A stretch of DNA of 64,000 nt, taken from the NCBI RefSeq assembly GCF_029338255.1, contig NZ_CP119787.1:2418001-2482000 (forward strand), written 5' to 3'. Origin of the DNA: Haloarcula halobia (lineage in GTDB: Archaea > Halobacteriota > Halobacteria > Halobacteriales > Haloarculaceae). Shown here piece by piece: positions 38,759-48,928 of this stretch. The translations under genes were made by a program, and so were the position numbers. The notes under the pieces are model-generated. The model saw nothing but the letters and a program-made list of their open reading frames with translations. It did no database searches and was not told the origin of the DNA. Each line of letters begins with the position of its first letter. The stretch's first letter is position 1.

Positions 38759-39365
38759 GCGCCCGGCCTGTGCGGACCTGGTTCTCGCGGGCGTCGTAAG
38801 AGAGCACGTCGACCGCGTCCAGTTTCGGCAGGTCGACGTGATGGAGTCGTAGCCGGAGCGTGTCGGGACTCCCGACAGCACCGTGAGCTCCCTCCGCGAC
38901 GAGCTGCTCCGAGAGTTCCTCGAGCGACGTGGGCTCCGTCCGGTCGGCGACCAGCTCGACGATCTCGCGCCGGTACGGACGGGCGACGAAGACGGCGACG
39001 ACGTCCCACTGCGGGTCCTCCGGCCGGTCGGGCGACGGGAGCGAGACACCCAGCGCCTCCAGGTCGACCGGGAACCGGGGGACGAGTCTGACACCGTCGG
39101 CCGTCCGGACGACCAGCTCGGCCGATTCCAGTTTCGGGAGATGGCAGTGATAGAGGTCGATGCGCCGTCGCTCTCGTTCGTCGTCGGTCACCCGTCCCGG
39201 GGGCCGTTGCTCTTCCAGTGCGGCCAGCTGTATCGCGAGGTCAGATTCCGTCATCGAGCCGGGCTCGTTCGCGACGAGCGAGAGAATCCGGCGGTGTCGC
39301 ATGTCAGAGAGGATATCGGAGATGAGAAGCGGGTCGACCCGCGTACCCTTGCCTGACTTGCTCAT
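38742..39365 (-). CDS. Tandem DUF7344-type winged-helix protein
   Basis: 207 residues. Two copies of the haloarchaeal winged-helix module are present: residues 10-95 (SDILSDMRHRRILSLVANEP...RIDLYHCHLPKLESAELV) and 115-200 (FVARPYRREIVELVADR...RLRLHHVDLPKLDAVDVL). The shared HCHLPKL/HHVDLPKL segment identifies the family. Double copies suggest an intramolecular dimer that binds DNA. It is convergent with HalOD1 and upstream of the PAS regulator gene on the same strand. Targets unknown. Confidence 0.8.
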   Translation of the reverse strand: MSKSGKGTRVDPLLISDILSDMRHRRILSLVANEPGSMTESDLAIQLAALEEQRPPGRVTDDERERRRIDLYHCHLPKLESAELVVRTADGVRLVPRFPVDLEALGVSLPSPDRPEDPQWDVVAVFVARPYRREIVELVADRTEPTSLEELSEQLVAEGAHGAVGSPDTLRLRLHHVDLPKLDAVDVLSYDARENQVRTGRALTAVL

Positions 39366-39423
39366 GCACGCTAATTGATCGTGCTGGATAATGGGTACGC
39401 TGCCGGAAATATTCGGTACCCGT

Positions 39424-42018
39424 TCACTCGTCGCCGAGCAGTCCCTCGAAGACCTGCTTCTGTGCCCGGCGGATGTGCTGGTGGAACGTCGAGGACCCGA
39501 TGCCGAGCGACGCGGCGACGTCCTCGCCGGAGTTCTCGCGCGGCCAGTCGAAGTAGCCGGCGTAGTAACTCGCCTCGAGCGCGGCCCGCTGGCGGTCCGT
39601 GAGCCGTTCTATCAGCGCCGTCTCGGCGGCGCCGTCGGCCGTCCGGCCGGAGTTCTGACGGCGCGCGAGCATCTCGATCCCGGGGGTGGCCTCGCTGATG
39701 CGGTCGAGTACCAGCTGTGTGTCGGCGTCCGCGGGGAGGTCGAGTTCCAGCAGGAGCGTCCCGTCGTCGACCGTCGCCTCGCGGATGCGTCCCCCGTTGC
39801 GTGCCACCGGTCCCAGCACGGGCGGGTCGGTCAGGGTGGCCTGAATCCGGGTCGTCTCCGCCTCGGTGCCCAGTACCTCGATGGCTTCCCAGTGTGGGAC
39901 CGCCGGGGACGCGACCCAGCGTTGCAGGACGTCGACGACGTCGCCCGTCCCACGCCCGTAGACGAGGAACCGGTCGGCGTCGAGCGGAATCGTCCGGTCG
40001 AACGAGAGCGTCCCCTCGCCCGGGACCGGGCGAGACAGGCGCTCGAAGACGTCGCGGTCACGCAGCGTTATCTCGACGACGTCGTCGCTCAGCAGGGCCC
40101 GCTTGCGCTCGACGGCCGCGATGGCGTGCCCGAGAATCTCGCCGAGCTGGCCGACGACCTGACGTTCCGTCTCCCCGAACGCACCCTGCCGGTCCGAGTA
40201 CAGTCCGACCAGTCCGTACAGCGTCCCCTCGTGACAGACGGGGAATGCGGCGACGGACGAGTAGCCGAACTCCTCGGCGAGGTCGTACCACGGCTCGAAC
40301 GTCGGGTCCTCGAAGACGTTCCGACACACCTGCATCTCCTGTGTCTCTATCGCCCGGCCCCCGGGACCCCTCCCCCGTGGCGAACTCGAATCGGCGACGA
40401 CGCGGGCCCGCTCGAGGTAGCCGTCGACCCCGGCCTCGACTCGGGGCCTGACCAGTCCGGTTTTCGGGTCGACGTCGGCCACCCAGGCGAACGAGTACGA
40501 GTCGGAGGCTGCGAGCTGTTCGGCAGCGGCGCGCTCGATCTCCTCGCGCGTCGACCCGTCGACGACCGCCTCGGTTATCTTCCGGACGGTCTCGTGGAGG
40601 CTGTTGAGCGCGGCGAGGCTGGCCCGCTCGCGCTCTATGTCTCGTTCGCGGGTCTTCTGATCGGTGATGTCGAGCATCGCCCCGCGGACGACGTCGTCGG
40701 TCCCGGGGGCCCGTTCGGAGAACACCCGGAGCCACGTCACCGTCTCCTCGTCGGGACAGATGCGAAACTCCGTCTCCAGCCGTTGCTCGCCGTCGATGCA
40801 CGCTTCCATCACCTGCTCGACGCGGGCGCGGTCCTCGGGGTGAACGACGTCGAGGACCTCCCCGGCCGTCACGGACGCACGCGGCTCCATCTCGAATATC
40901 TCGAACAGTTCGTCGGTCCAGACCAATTCGTACGGCGGTTCCGAGACGTCGAGTTCCCAGCCGCCGACGTTCGCGAGTTGCTCTGCGTGTTCGAGCAGGC
41001 CGGTCGTCCGCTGCAGTTCCTGTTCGCGTTCGACCCGCTCGGTGATGTTCTGGATGTACCCCCGTACGGTGTGGGTCTCGCCGTCGTCGACGAGCGCCTC
41101 CCCGGCCGCCCTGACCCATCGCTCCTCGCCGGTCGCGGTTATCAGCCGGATGTCCTCGCTGTAGGGCTCGCCAGCCTCGATACATCGCTCGATGCGCGAC
41201 GCCATCACGGCCCGGTCGTCCGGGTGATAGAAGTCTAACCCGTCGACCAGCTCCGGGTCGAAGTCCTCGTCGTCGACCTCGTGGATGCGCCGCGTCCCCT
41301 CGGTCCAGGTTACCGTGTCCGACGCCACGTCGAGTTCCCAGCCACCGACCTCGCCCATGCGCTCGGCGTTCCGCAGGAGGTCCTGGGTCCGGTCGATCTC
41401 GGCCTCGCGCGCCCGCCGGGCTGAGATGTCCCGGATGACCCCCGTCGTCCCCCGGAAGTTGCCGTCCGGATCCGTGCGCAACGCGATGTGGTTCTCGACG
41501 GGGACGGGGTCGCCGTCTTTCGGGATCGCCTCGTACTCGACGGTGAAACTGTCGGCCGTCTCGTCGACCAGCAGGTCGCCGATGATATCCGTGATGCGTT
41601 CGATCTTCTCCTCGCGCATGCCGATGGCGACGGAAGCGCCCAGCAGTTCGTCGGCGTCGTATCCCGACAGGTCGACGGCCGCGTCGTTGACGTACGTGAA
41701 CCGCCCGGCCGCGTCGAGTTCGTACACCGGGTCGCCCAGGGCGTCGAAGAGGCGCCGGTACCGGGCCAGCTCGTCCTCGAGGTCCGAGACGTCCGGGGTC
41801 GTCTGTCGCGGGCGCCACCAGACCCGCCCGCTGGCGCCGACTTTCTTCGTCTCGAGGGCGCCGCGGTCGACCAGCGTCTCCAGTCGCTTGTAGGCCCCGC
41901 GCCGACCGCAGTCCAGCTCGGCCGCGATTTCTTGGGTCGTGCGTGGTTCCTGTGGGTCCGCGGACTCGTCGAAGACCGCGAGCGTCGACTCGTAGACGTC
42001 CCCCGACCGAGTTGCCAT
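39424..42018 (-). CDS. PAS/GAF sensor regulator with HTH-10 (bacterio-opsin-activator type)
   Basis: 864 residues from ATG 42018. The domain order is: an N-terminal winged helix (about 1-70: TTQEIAAELDCGRRGAYKRL); three PAS domains (about 85-205, 215-335, 345-465: GRFTYVNDAAVDLSGYDADE; GEVGGWELDVASDTVTW; NVGGWELDVSEPPYELVW); a GAF domain (about 480-640) with CHEGTLYGLVGLYS; the Bat domain; and an HTH-10 at the C-terminus (LTDRQRAALEASYYAGYFDW). Two PAS copies begin with GGWELDV, a recent duplication. It is a one-component sensory transcription factor, with DNA-binding domains at both ends. The ligand is unknown. No histidine kinase motif. Confidence 0.85.
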   Translation of the reverse strand: MATRSGDVYESTLAVFDESADPQEPRTTQEIAAELDCGRRGAYKRLETLVDRGALETKKVGASGRVWWRPRQTTPDVSDLEDELARYRRLFDALGDPVYELDAAGRFTYVNDAAVDLSGYDADELLGASVAIGMREEKIERITDIIGDLLVDETADSFTVEYEAIPKDGDPVPVENHIALRTDPDGNFRGTTGVIRDISARRAREAEIDRTQDLLRNAERMGEVGGWELDVASDTVTWTEGTRRIHEVDDEDFDPELVDGLDFYHPDDRAVMASRIERCIEAGEPYSEDIRLITATGEERWVRAAGEALVDDGETHTVRGYIQNITERVEREQELQRTTGLLEHAEQLANVGGWELDVSEPPYELVWTDELFEIFEMEPRASVTAGEVLDVVHPEDRARVEQVMEACIDGEQRLETEFRICPDEETVTWLRVFSERAPGTDDVVRGAMLDITDQKTRERDIERERASLAALNSLHETVRKITEAVVDGSTREEIERAAAEQLAASDSYSFAWVADVDPKTGLVRPRVEAGVDGYLERARVVADSSSPRGRGPGGRAIETQEMQVCRNVFEDPTFEPWYDLAEEFGYSSVAAFPVCHEGTLYGLVGLYSDRQGAFGETERQVVGQLGEILGHAIAAVERKRALLSDDVVEITLRDRDVFERLSRPVPGEGTLSFDRTIPLDADRFLVYGRGTGDVVDVLQRWVASPAVPHWEAIEVLGTEAETTRIQATLTDPPVLGPVARNGGRIREATVDDGTLLLELDLPADADTQLVLDRISEATPGIEMLARRQNSGRTADGAAETALIERLTDRQRAALEASYYAGYFDWPRENSGEDVAASLGIGSSTFHQHIRRAQKQVFEGLLGDE

Positions 42019-42135
42019 GCACCCGAATCGTCGACGACTGACATAACAGTTCCGCCGGCGGAACCAGCGCGGCCGGCGGGGGCAGACGATGGCGCATGGA
42101 AAGCAATTTAGCCGGCCGGCGGCGACTGACCGGTA

Positions 42136-44298
42136 ATGAGCCTGTCCGACGCGGACCACGACGTCGTGGTCGACGAACTCGACCGGGAGCCGACCCGGGC
42201 GGAGGCGGCCCTCTTCGAGAACCTCTGGAGCGAGCACTGCGCGTATCGCTCCTCGCGGCCGCTCCTCTCGGCGTTCGACTCCGAGGGCGACCAGGTCGTC
42301 ATCGGCCCCGGCGACGACGCCGCCGTCGTCTCCCTGCCGGCCCACGACGGCGAGGAGATGTACATCACCATGGGCATCGAGTCACACAACCACCCCTCGT
42401 ACGTCGACCCGTTCGACGGCGCGGCGACGGGCGTCGGCGGCATCGTCCGCGACACGCTCTCGATGGGGGCCTACCCCATCGCGCTCGCGGACAGTCTGTA
42501 CTTCGGTGACTTCGAGCGCGAACACTCCCGCTATCTCTTCGAGGGCGTCGTCGAGGGGATCTCCCACTACGGGAACTGCATCGGCGTCCCGACGGTCGCC
42601 GGGTCGGTGGCCTTCCACGAGGACTACGAAGGGAACCCGCTGGTCAACGTCTCCTGTATCGGCCTGCTCGAACCGGAGCGGACCCTCACCGCCGAGGCCC
42701 AGCAGCCTGGCAACAAGCTCGTCCTGGTCGGGAACGCCACCGGCCGCGACGGCCTCGGTGGGGCCTCCTTCGCCAGCGAGGACCTCGCGGAGGACGCCGA
42801 GACCGAGGACCGGCCGGCGGTCCAGGTCGGTGACCCCTACGCCGAGAAGCTGCTCATCGAGTGCAACGAGGCGCTGCTGGACGAGGAACTGGTCGAGTCG
42901 GCCCGCGACCTCGGAGCGGCCGGCCTGGGCGGTGCCTCCTCGGAACTCGTCGCGAAGGGCGGCCTCGGCGCCGAGATAGAGCTCGACCGGGTCCACCAGC
43001 GCGAGCCGAACATGAACGCCATGGAGATCCTGCTGGCCGAGAGCCAGGAGCGCATGGTCTACGAGGTCGAACCCGGGAACGTCGAGCGCGTCGCGGAACT
43101 GGCCGAGCGCTACGACCTGGGCTGTTCGGTCATCGGCGAGCTCACCGAACCGGGGACGAACTACGTCTGCACCTTCCAGGGCGAGACGGTCGTCGACGTC
43201 GAGGCGGAGTTCCTCGGCGACGGCGCGCCGATGCACGACCTGCCCGCCGAGGAACCCCCCGAACAGGAGCGTGACCTCCCGACCGTGAACCTCACCGAGG
43301 CCTTCGAGCGCATCGTCGCCAGCCCGAACACCGCCTCGAAGCGCTGGGTCTACCGCCAGTACGACCACGAGGTCCAGGTGCGGACGAGTGTCCTGCCGGG
43401 CGACGACGCCGCCCTGCTGGCCATCCGTGAGGCCGGCACGGGCCTGGCCTTCTCGGCGGGTGCCGACCCGAACTGGACCGGCGCCGCCCCCTACGAGGGG
43501 GCCCGCGCCGTCGCCCTGGAGAACGCGACCAACGTCGCGGCGAAGGGCGCCGTGCCCCACGCCGCCGTCGACTGCCTCAACGGCGGCAACCCGGAGAAGC
43601 CCGACGTCTACGGCGGCTTCAAGGGCATCGTCGACGGCCTCGCCGACATGTGTGCGGACCTGGACGTGCCCGTCGTCGGCGGCAACGTCTCGCTGTACAA
43701 CGACTCGCAGGCCGGTCCCATCCCGCCGACGCCGACGCTCGCGATGGTCGGCGTCAAGGCGGGCTACGACGCTCCGCCGATGTCGCTGTCCGGCGAAGGC
43801 ACGCTCGTGGTGGTCGGCGACCACGGATTGGATGGTGACGCCGACCCGAGACTGGGTGGCTCCGAGTACACCTCGATCTTCGGCGGCACCGACGCCTATC
43901 CCGACCTGCCAGCCGACCCGAAGGGCCTCGTCAGCACCATCGCCGAGGTGGCCGACGAGGACCACGTGCTCGCCTCCCACGACGTGAGTCACGGCGGCCT
44001 GGCGGTCGCGCTCGCGGAGATGGTCCACGAGGACGCCGGCGCCAGCGTCGACATAGAGACGGTCGAGCGCGGGACGCGCAAGCGCCTGCTCTTCGGTGAA
44101 CAGCCCGGTCGCGTGGTCTTCGAGACAACCGACCCGACGGCGGTCGCCGAAGCGTTCGACGGCGTCGCGCCCGTGACAGTCGTCGGCGAGGCCGACGGCT
44201 CGAGCCACCTCGAACTGACGGTCAACGAGGAGACGCTACAGTACCACGCCGGCGAGATCGCCGACCTCCGCGCGACCATCGACGACGAACTCGCCTGA
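42136..44298 (+). CDS. purL: Phosphoribosylformylglycinamidine synthase subunit PurL
   Basis: 720 residues. PurL motifs are clear: [44 protein letters not shown], and the second half with [12 protein letters not shown] and [15 protein letters not shown]. It catalyses the ATP-dependent conversion of FGAR to FGAM in purine synthesis, working with PurQ and PurS. The length matches the small archaeal PurL without a fused glutaminase. A TATA-like CAATTTAGCC lies about 25-35 bp upstream. Divergent from the PAS regulator gene. Confidence 0.95.
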   Translation: MSLSDADHDVVVDELDREPTRAEAALFENLWSEHCAYRSSRPLLSAFDSEGDQVVIGPGDDAAVVSLPAHDGEEMYITMGIESHNHPSYVDPFDGAATGVGGIVRDTLSMGAYPIALADSLYFGDFEREHSRYLFEGVVEGISHYGNCIGVPTVAGSVAFHEDYEGNPLVNVSCIGLLEPERTLTAEAQQPGNKLVLVGNATGRDGLGGASFASEDLAEDAETEDRPAVQVGDPYAEKLLIECNEALLDEELVESARDLGAAGLGGASSELVAKGGLGAEIELDRVHQREPNMNAMEILLAESQERMVYEVEPGNVERVAELAERYDLGCSVIGELTEPGTNYVCTFQGETVVDVEAEFLGDGAPMHDLPAEEPPEQERDLPTVNLTEAFERIVASPNTASKRWVYRQYDHEVQVRTSVLPGDDAALLAIREAGTGLAFSAGADPNWTGAAPYEGARAVALENATNVAAKGAVPHAAVDCLNGGNPEKPDVYGGFKGIVDGLADMCADLDVPVVGGNVSLYNDSQAGPIPPTPTLAMVGVKAGYDAPPMSLSGEGTLVVVGDHGLDGDADPRLGGSEYTSIFGGTDAYPDLPADPKGLVSTIAEVADEDHVLASHDVSHGGLAVALAEMVHEDAGASVDIETVERGTRKRLLFGEQPGRVVFETTDPTAVAEAFDGVAPVTVVGEADGSSHLELTVNEETLQYHAGEIADLRATIDDELA

Positions 44299-44363
44299 CG
44301 GCGTCGCCGGACAGCACGGTCGAGTAGCTGGCCACGGGACACGCGGGAGTGCCCCGGCAGGTC

Positions 44364-44564
44364 TCAGGCCAGTGCGAACGCGATGCCGAAGGTAAGTACC
44401 AGGCCCAGCAGCGCGACGCCGGCGCCGGTCAGGATCTGGGACGTCGTGAAGTCGCTCTGTGGGGCCGTCGAGCGAAGCGGCGGCGCTCGCTCGGGCAGGC
44501 TGACGTTCTCGGGGTCGTAGTCCGGACGTGACTCCGCGTGGTGGTCGTCGTGGTCGTCTGCCAT
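44364..44564 (-). CDS. Small tail-anchored membrane protein (DUF7550-like)
   Basis: 66 residues. A His/Asp-rich N-terminal tail (MADDHDDHHAESRPDYDPEN) precedes one C-terminal hydrophobic helix (SQILTGAGVALLGLVLTFGI). The His cluster could bind metal, but such tails are common in halophiles. It lies between purL (convergent) and a DUF7344-type regulator on the same strand. Confidence 0.7.
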   Translation of the reverse strand: MADDHDDHHAESRPDYDPENVSLPERAPPLRSTAPQSDFTTSQILTGAGVALLGLVLTFGIAFALA

Positions 44565-44639
44565 GGTCGTGGATTTTCCGAGCGCATACGAGTAACTGTC
44601 GGAATCTCGTTTCGGGTGTCAAACGGGCGATCGGCGGGC

Positions 44640-45236
44640 TCAGCGACCATCGCGCCGTCGTCGCGAGACGACCCCGTGGGCCGTCGAGAGGACGACGAGC
44701 GACGCCACGACGAACGCGCTGACGGCGTTGGCCGCCAGGTGGATCGGCAGGAGCGCGAGGTAGTTCGCGACGAAAAGCACCGTCGCCCCGGCCCCGACGC
44801 CGCCGTAGTACTTGTGCCAAGGCCGGTCGCCGTCCGGTTCGCGTCGCGCCATCTCCAGGACCTGCTCGGCCTCGTCGGTCAGCTCGACCCGCCCCCCGCG
44901 CCGGTCGTAGTCGACGACGCCCGTGTCGGCCATCTTCGGGAGGTGACACTGGTAGAGTGCGACGTAGACGCGCTTCCGGGCCGCCGATCCGATCATCGCG
45001 ACGGTCACGTCGTTCTCTTCGGCGGCGATCTCCTCGGCCAGCCTGCCGAGACCGACCGGTCCATCGGCCCCGTCGAGGTACTCGAGCACCCGTCGGCGGC
45101 GCTCGTTTTTCAGGAGAGTGAAGACGGCGCCGGTCGGCAGTTCTGACTCGTCGGTGTCGTTCAGTGCGGCCGACTGCGTGGGCCCGGGGGACTCCTGTCG
45201 GCCGCGCAGGTCGGTGAGCGTATCACTGCTTCCCAT
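44640..45236 (-). CDS. DUF7344-type regulator with membrane anchor
   Basis: 198 residues from ATG 45236. The winged-helix module lies at about residues 36-125 (FTLLKNERRRRVLEYLDGAD, VYVALYQCHLPKMADTGVVD). Two hydrophobic helices follow at the C-terminus (GGVGAGATVLFVANYLALLP and AVSAFVVASLVVLSTAH). It therefore looks like a membrane-bound DNA-binding or signalling protein. Function not known. It is divergent from hisF. Confidence 0.82.
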   Translation of the reverse strand: MGSSDTLTDLRGRQESPGPTQSAALNDTDESELPTGAVFTLLKNERRRRVLEYLDGADGPVGLGRLAEEIAAEENDVTVAMIGSAARKRVYVALYQCHLPKMADTGVVDYDRRGGRVELTDEAEQVLEMARREPDGDRPWHKYYGGVGAGATVLFVANYLALLPIHLAANAVSAFVVASLVVLSTAHGVVSRRRRDGR

Positions 45237-45552
45237 GGCGTGTCACAGAGAGTCATTAGACGTATCGGTACTTCAACTGGAAGAATAGTACACTCGTGTT
45301 CACACTCATTCGGCCGGTTTCGCTCGGCTTATCTCGCCCGGACCGCCCGACTGTGAACGGATCCACGCGACGCCGGGCACGCGAGTTCACACAGCGGGTG
45401 AACGAAATAAATCGTCGCCCGCCGACGAACGAGCGGGGCCGACGCCGGTCCGACGCAGTCGTGAAATGGGAAAGTCCAGATTACCGGCCCCGGGCCTCAC
45501 TTGCGCCAGTCGAAACCGTCAAACGGCCATGTGGCGAACGTTCGGACAACAA
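45237..45552. other. Divergent intergenic region upstream of hisF
   Basis: About 316 bp between the membrane regulator and hisF. Upstream A+T-rich patches are at about 45283-45300 and 45401-45412 (GAACGAAATAAATC); either could hold a promoter, but spacing to ATG 45553 is long. An in-frame extension of hisF to 45466 lacks HisF homology. Nothing else is seen. Confidence 0.5.
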
Positions 45553-46368
45553 ATGACGCTCACCAAGCGAATCATCCCCTGCATCGACGTCGACGTCGAC
45601 GAGAACGGGGACGCGGCGGTGTACACCGGGGTCAACTTCGAGGACCTGGAGTACACCGGCGACCCGGTCGAGATGGCCAAAGCCTACAACGAATCCGGCG
45701 CCGACGAGTTCGTCTTCCTGGACATCACCGCCTCCGCCGAGGGGCGGGAGACGATGCTCGAGACGGTCTCGGCGGTGGCCGACGAGGTCTTCATCCCCCT
45801 GACGGTCGGCGGCGGCATCCGGACCAAGGCGGACATCAAGGAGACGCTGCGGGCCGGCGCCGACAAGGTCTCGATCAACTCGGGGGCCATCGCCAGGCCC
45901 GAACTCATCGAGGAGGGCGCGGCCGCCTTCGGCAGCCAGTGCATCGTCATCTCGCTGGACGCTCGCCGGCGCTTCGACGACGCGGGCGAACACTACGTCG
46001 AGGTCGACGGCGAGGAGTGCTGGTTCGAGTGCACCGTCAAGGGGGGCCGCGAGGGGACCGGCATCGACGCCGTCGCCTGGGCCATCGAGGCCGAGGAGCG
46101 CGGCGCGGGCGAGATTTTCGTCAACTCCATCGACGCCGACGGCACCAAGGACGGCTACGACATCCCGCTGATGAAAGCCGTCTGCGACGCCGTCTCGACG
46201 CCCGTCATCGCCTCGTCGGGCTGTGGCAGTCCAGAGGACATGGAGGAAGTGTTCGTCGAAGCCGGCGCCGATGCCGGACTGGCTGCCTCTATCTTCCACT
46301 TCGGTGAGTACACCATCGCCGAGACCAAGGAGTACCTCGACAGCGTGGGTATCCCGGTCAGGCGCTGA
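45553..46368 (+). CDS. hisF: Imidazole glycerol phosphate synthase cyclase subunit
   Basis: 271 residues from ATG 45553 ([19 protein letters not shown]). The (beta/alpha)8 barrel with catalytic Asp in CIDVD and the second Asp in [10 protein letters not shown] is intact; phosphate-binding loops are [14 protein letters not shown] and [12 protein letters not shown]. It makes imidazole glycerol phosphate and AICAR with HisH. A 10-20-residue acidic insertion relative to bacterial HisF is normal for halophiles. No other his genes are nearby, as is usual in haloarchaea. Confidence 0.95.
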   Translation: MTLTKRIIPCIDVDVDENGDAAVYTGVNFEDLEYTGDPVEMAKAYNESGADEFVFLDITASAEGRETMLETVSAVADEVFIPLTVGGGIRTKADIKETLRAGADKVSINSGAIARPELIEEGAAAFGSQCIVISLDARRRFDDAGEHYVEVDGEECWFECTVKGGREGTGIDAVAWAIEAEERGAGEIFVNSIDADGTKDGYDIPLMKAVCDAVSTPVIASSGCGSPEDMEEVFVEAGADAGLAASIFHFGEYTIAETKEYLDSVGIPVRR

Positions 46369-46385
46369 CGGCCAGGGACGAAGTA

Positions 46386-46709
46386 TCAGCGCCACCCGTC
46401 CGGAATGTCGGCCCGGTGATCCTCGAACAGCTCCAGAACCGGTCGAATCTCCTCGAACGATGGTCCCCTGGTGACCTCGCCCCGCCTTTCGTCCCAGGCG
46501 ATGTAGCCATGCGAACGGAGCAACGGAAGGTGGACGTGTTCGAACTCCACCTGCAGCGTCTCCGGGTCGACACGGCCCTCGTGGACGTCACCGGGGAGCG
46601 CCACGCCGTCGGACTGCGGGTTGTGATCGAGGAGGGCGACCAGCAGTCGGCGACGGGCGGGGTGTTCCAGGGACCGGAGTACCCGCTGCCAGATATCCAC
46701 CCCAGTCAT
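46386..46709 (-). CDS. Small DUF7344/ArsR-type winged-helix protein
   Basis: 107 residues (MTGVDIWQRVLRSLEHPARR). A helix-turn-helix core (EHPARRRLLVALLDHNPQ) is followed by LQVEFEHVHLPLLRSHGYIA, the halophile variant of the HCHLPKL segment, and a C-terminal helix. It is shorter than other DUF7344-type proteins here. It is convergent with hisF, only 17 bp away. Targets unknown. Confidence 0.78.
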   Translation of the reverse strand: MTGVDIWQRVLRSLEHPARRRLLVALLDHNPQSDGVALPGDVHEGRVDPETLQVEFEHVHLPLLRSHGYIAWDERRGEVTRGPSFEEIRPVLELFEDHRADIPDGWR

Positions 46710-46841
46710 GCGTCAATAAAGTGCGCCCATCCGGATAATATTTTGGGAGAATCGAAACATCTGTGTGTCAAACGGTAGTGTCAGTCGAGTCCGCGCCACA
46801 CGTCCGTCGACCGCAGCCGGGCGGTGGTTGCCGGGACCCGC

Positions 46842-47906
46842 TCAGGGCATCGGCAGGACGACGCCGTTGGGCAGGACCCCGGCGAGCACCAGCAGCCCGA
46901 GGACCAGGGTGGTGGCGGCGACGGCCGCCATTGGCGGGTCGAGGTGGGTGTCTGCGTGGGCGTAGAGCGTCCGGCCGAAGAACTCGCCGGCGAGGCCGGC
47001 GAGCGCCCCGAAGCTCGCGCCCAGGAGCAGCGCCCCGAGGAACGGGACCTCGCTGGCGACGAGGGCGGGCGTCATCTCGCCGGGGCCGTACTGGGCCGGG
47101 ACGAGCGAGAGCGCCGCCAGGGACGCGGGCAGCGCCATGTGCAGGACGACCGGCGGCCGGTAGTTGTCGACGACGACCAGCGCGAGCGTCACGGTAGCGA
47201 GGCCGAAGGCCAGGTACGGGCTGGCGGTCCGGTAGGCGACGTACGCACCAAACAGGCCCGCGCCGGCGCCGAGCACCAGCGTCCTCGCCCACCCGGACTG
47301 GTGGGGCAGGAACGGTTCGACCACCGGCCGCTCGCCGCCCTCGCGGGTCCGCTCGCCGTCGTAGGCCGACATGTCGAGCCAGCCGCCCTCGGGCCGCCCG
47401 ACGAGTGGATAGCCGAAGACGAGGCGGTGGGTGAACCCGGAGACGACGACGGCGAGGGCCACGGGGTCCAGCGGGAGCGCGAGCAGCGACCCCGAGACGG
47501 CCGCGACGGCGTAGCCGAAGGCGCCGAAGACGCCGCCGACGACGAGGACGTCGGGGTCGGCCCCCAGCGAGACGCCGACGGCCTTGGCCGGGTGGTACTC
47601 GGTGTCCGCGGGCATCTCGCCCCGGCGCGCGGCGAAGGCCGCGGCGGCGACCCCGCCCGCGAAGGCAACGTGCGGGCCCAGCACCGGCCCCAGGCCGACG
47701 CTCCCGGTCAGGCCGGCGGCCGCCGTCTCCGCGCCCACGCTGCGCCCCACGAGCGTCGCCGCCTCGCCGGCGACGACGACCAGGCCGGCCAGCGCGAAGG
47801 CTCCGTAGGCCCCCAAGGCGGCGCCGAGGAGACCCCCGGCGAACGCGCTCAACAGGAGCTCGACGGCGAGGGGCCCGAGTCCGGGTAGTTGCAGCGGGAC
47901 GACCAT
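46842..47906 (-). CDS. Polytopic membrane protein, permease-like
   Basis: 354 residues from ATG 47906 (MVVPLQLPGLGPLAVELLLS); a GTG at 47951 would add 15 residues. About ten hydrophobic, glycine-rich helices are seen, with a polar loop between (EYHPAKAVGVSLGADPDVL) and GFTHRLVFGYPLVGRPEGGW in the middle. It resembles haloarchaeal membrane proteins of unknown function (possibly the family labelled DUF7973). No transport signature such as an ABC or MFS motif is found. Confidence 0.7.
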   Translation of the reverse strand: MVVPLQLPGLGPLAVELLLSAFAGGLLGAALGAYGAFALAGLVVVAGEAATLVGRSVGAETAAAGLTGSVGLGPVLGPHVAFAGGVAAAAFAARRGEMPADTEYHPAKAVGVSLGADPDVLVVGGVFGAFGYAVAAVSGSLLALPLDPVALAVVVSGFTHRLVFGYPLVGRPEGGWLDMSAYDGERTREGGERPVVEPFLPHQSGWARTLVLGAGAGLFGAYVAYRTASPYLAFGLATVTLALVVVDNYRPPVVLHMALPASLAALSLVPAQYGPGEMTPALVASEVPFLGALLLGASFGALAGLAGEFFGRTLYAHADTHLDPPMAAVAATTLVLGLLVLAGVLPNGVVLPMP

Positions 47907-48046
47907 CAGCCAGACCACCTCGGGGGGCGACGCAGGAACATCGGTATCCACGGCGTCCCCGCCGAGGCTGAAATAGCCATCGCTCGCCGGGGCGCGGGGG
48001 ACGGAAGCCGCGAGGGCTTTGTACGCGGGTCACCTAGGAGTGCGCG

Positions 48047-48895
48047 ATGGAATGGCGGTGTGAGTGGTGCGGGAAGCCCCACGAGGAGAACGACCCGCCC
48101 TGTGACAACTGCGGTCACGGGACCTACGAACGTGCCGTCCGACAGGTGAACGAGGAGGTGGTCGAAGGCGGCGCCGCCTGGGTGTGCCAGGACTGTGGGC
48201 GCGAGCACGTCCGCAACCGTCCGCCGTGTCGCCGCTGTGGCGGTTCCGACTTCGAGCGCCGTGTCGGCCCGCCCGAGAGCGACCCGCTCGACGAGATCGC
48301 GACGTCGTGGCGCGACGTCATCGAGGCGAAGTACGTCCTCGGGTACCTCGCCGTCGCCGCGTTGCTCGCAGTCGTCGTCCTCACGACCTTCGGGTTCGTC
48401 TCGCTGCCGGGTCTCGGAACCGACGCCGGGGCCGCCCCGCCGGCGGTCCCGGACGCTCCCGGAAGCGCCGACGTGGCCGAGGGGCTGGACCTCGCCGCGA
48501 CGGAGGAGGCCTACGTCGCCGTCCTGAGCGAGCGCCGCGAGGCCGCCGGCGCGAGTCCCCTGGTCCGGAACGCGACGGCCGACGAGGCCGCGGCCTACTA
48601 CAACAAGGCGCGCGTCGACGCCCGCTACGGCGGCGGCGAGGGGCCGGACCGCGAGGCGTTCGCGGCGTTCGACCTGGCCTGTTCGCGGCCGAGCGTTGTC
48701 GCCTACGAGGTGGCCTTCGACCGGACTCCGCGGTCGGTCGCCGACTTCGACGACGAGGCCGCGTTCGCGACGGCGCTGGTCGACAGCTACGCCGAGCGCG
48801 GCGCGGCCTACCGGGCGGCCGAGACGGGTACCGTCGGCGTCGACGTCCACGTCTCGCCGGACGGGCGCGTGTTCGTCACGCACGTGGTCTGCTGA
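48047..48895 (+). CDS. Double zinc-ribbon, membrane-anchored CAP/SCP-like protein
   Basis: 282 residues. Two zinc ribbons in the first 70 residues (CEWCGKPHEENDPPCDNCG; CQDCGREHVRNRPPCRRCG) are followed by one transmembrane helix (about 102-122) and an outward C-terminal domain. That domain begins DLAATEEAYVAVLSERREAA and contains DEAAAYYNKARVDARY and FVTHVVC, features like CAP/SCP (PR-1) domains. The ribbons stay cytoplasmic, so the protein could pass a signal across the membrane. CAP assignment is tentative because the classic His residues are not obvious. Confidence 0.7.
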   Translation: MEWRCEWCGKPHEENDPPCDNCGHGTYERAVRQVNEEVVEGGAAWVCQDCGREHVRNRPPCRRCGGSDFERRVGPPESDPLDEIATSWRDVIEAKYVLGYLAVAALLAVVVLTTFGFVSLPGLGTDAGAAPPAVPDAPGSADVAEGLDLAATEEAYVAVLSERREAAGASPLVRNATADEAAAYYNKARVDARYGGGEGPDREAFAAFDLACSRPSVVAYEVAFDRTPRSVADFDDEAAFATALVDSYAERGAAYRAAETGTVGVDVHVSPDGRVFVTHVVC

Positions 48896-48928
48896 AAAGA
48901 GCGACGTGGTCTGCCGAAAAGAGCGCGG

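Noticed and set aside
42382..44208. A long minus-strand frame opposite purL
   Set aside because: purL has complete motifs over its whole length; the antisense frame has no recognisable domain and reflects high G+C.
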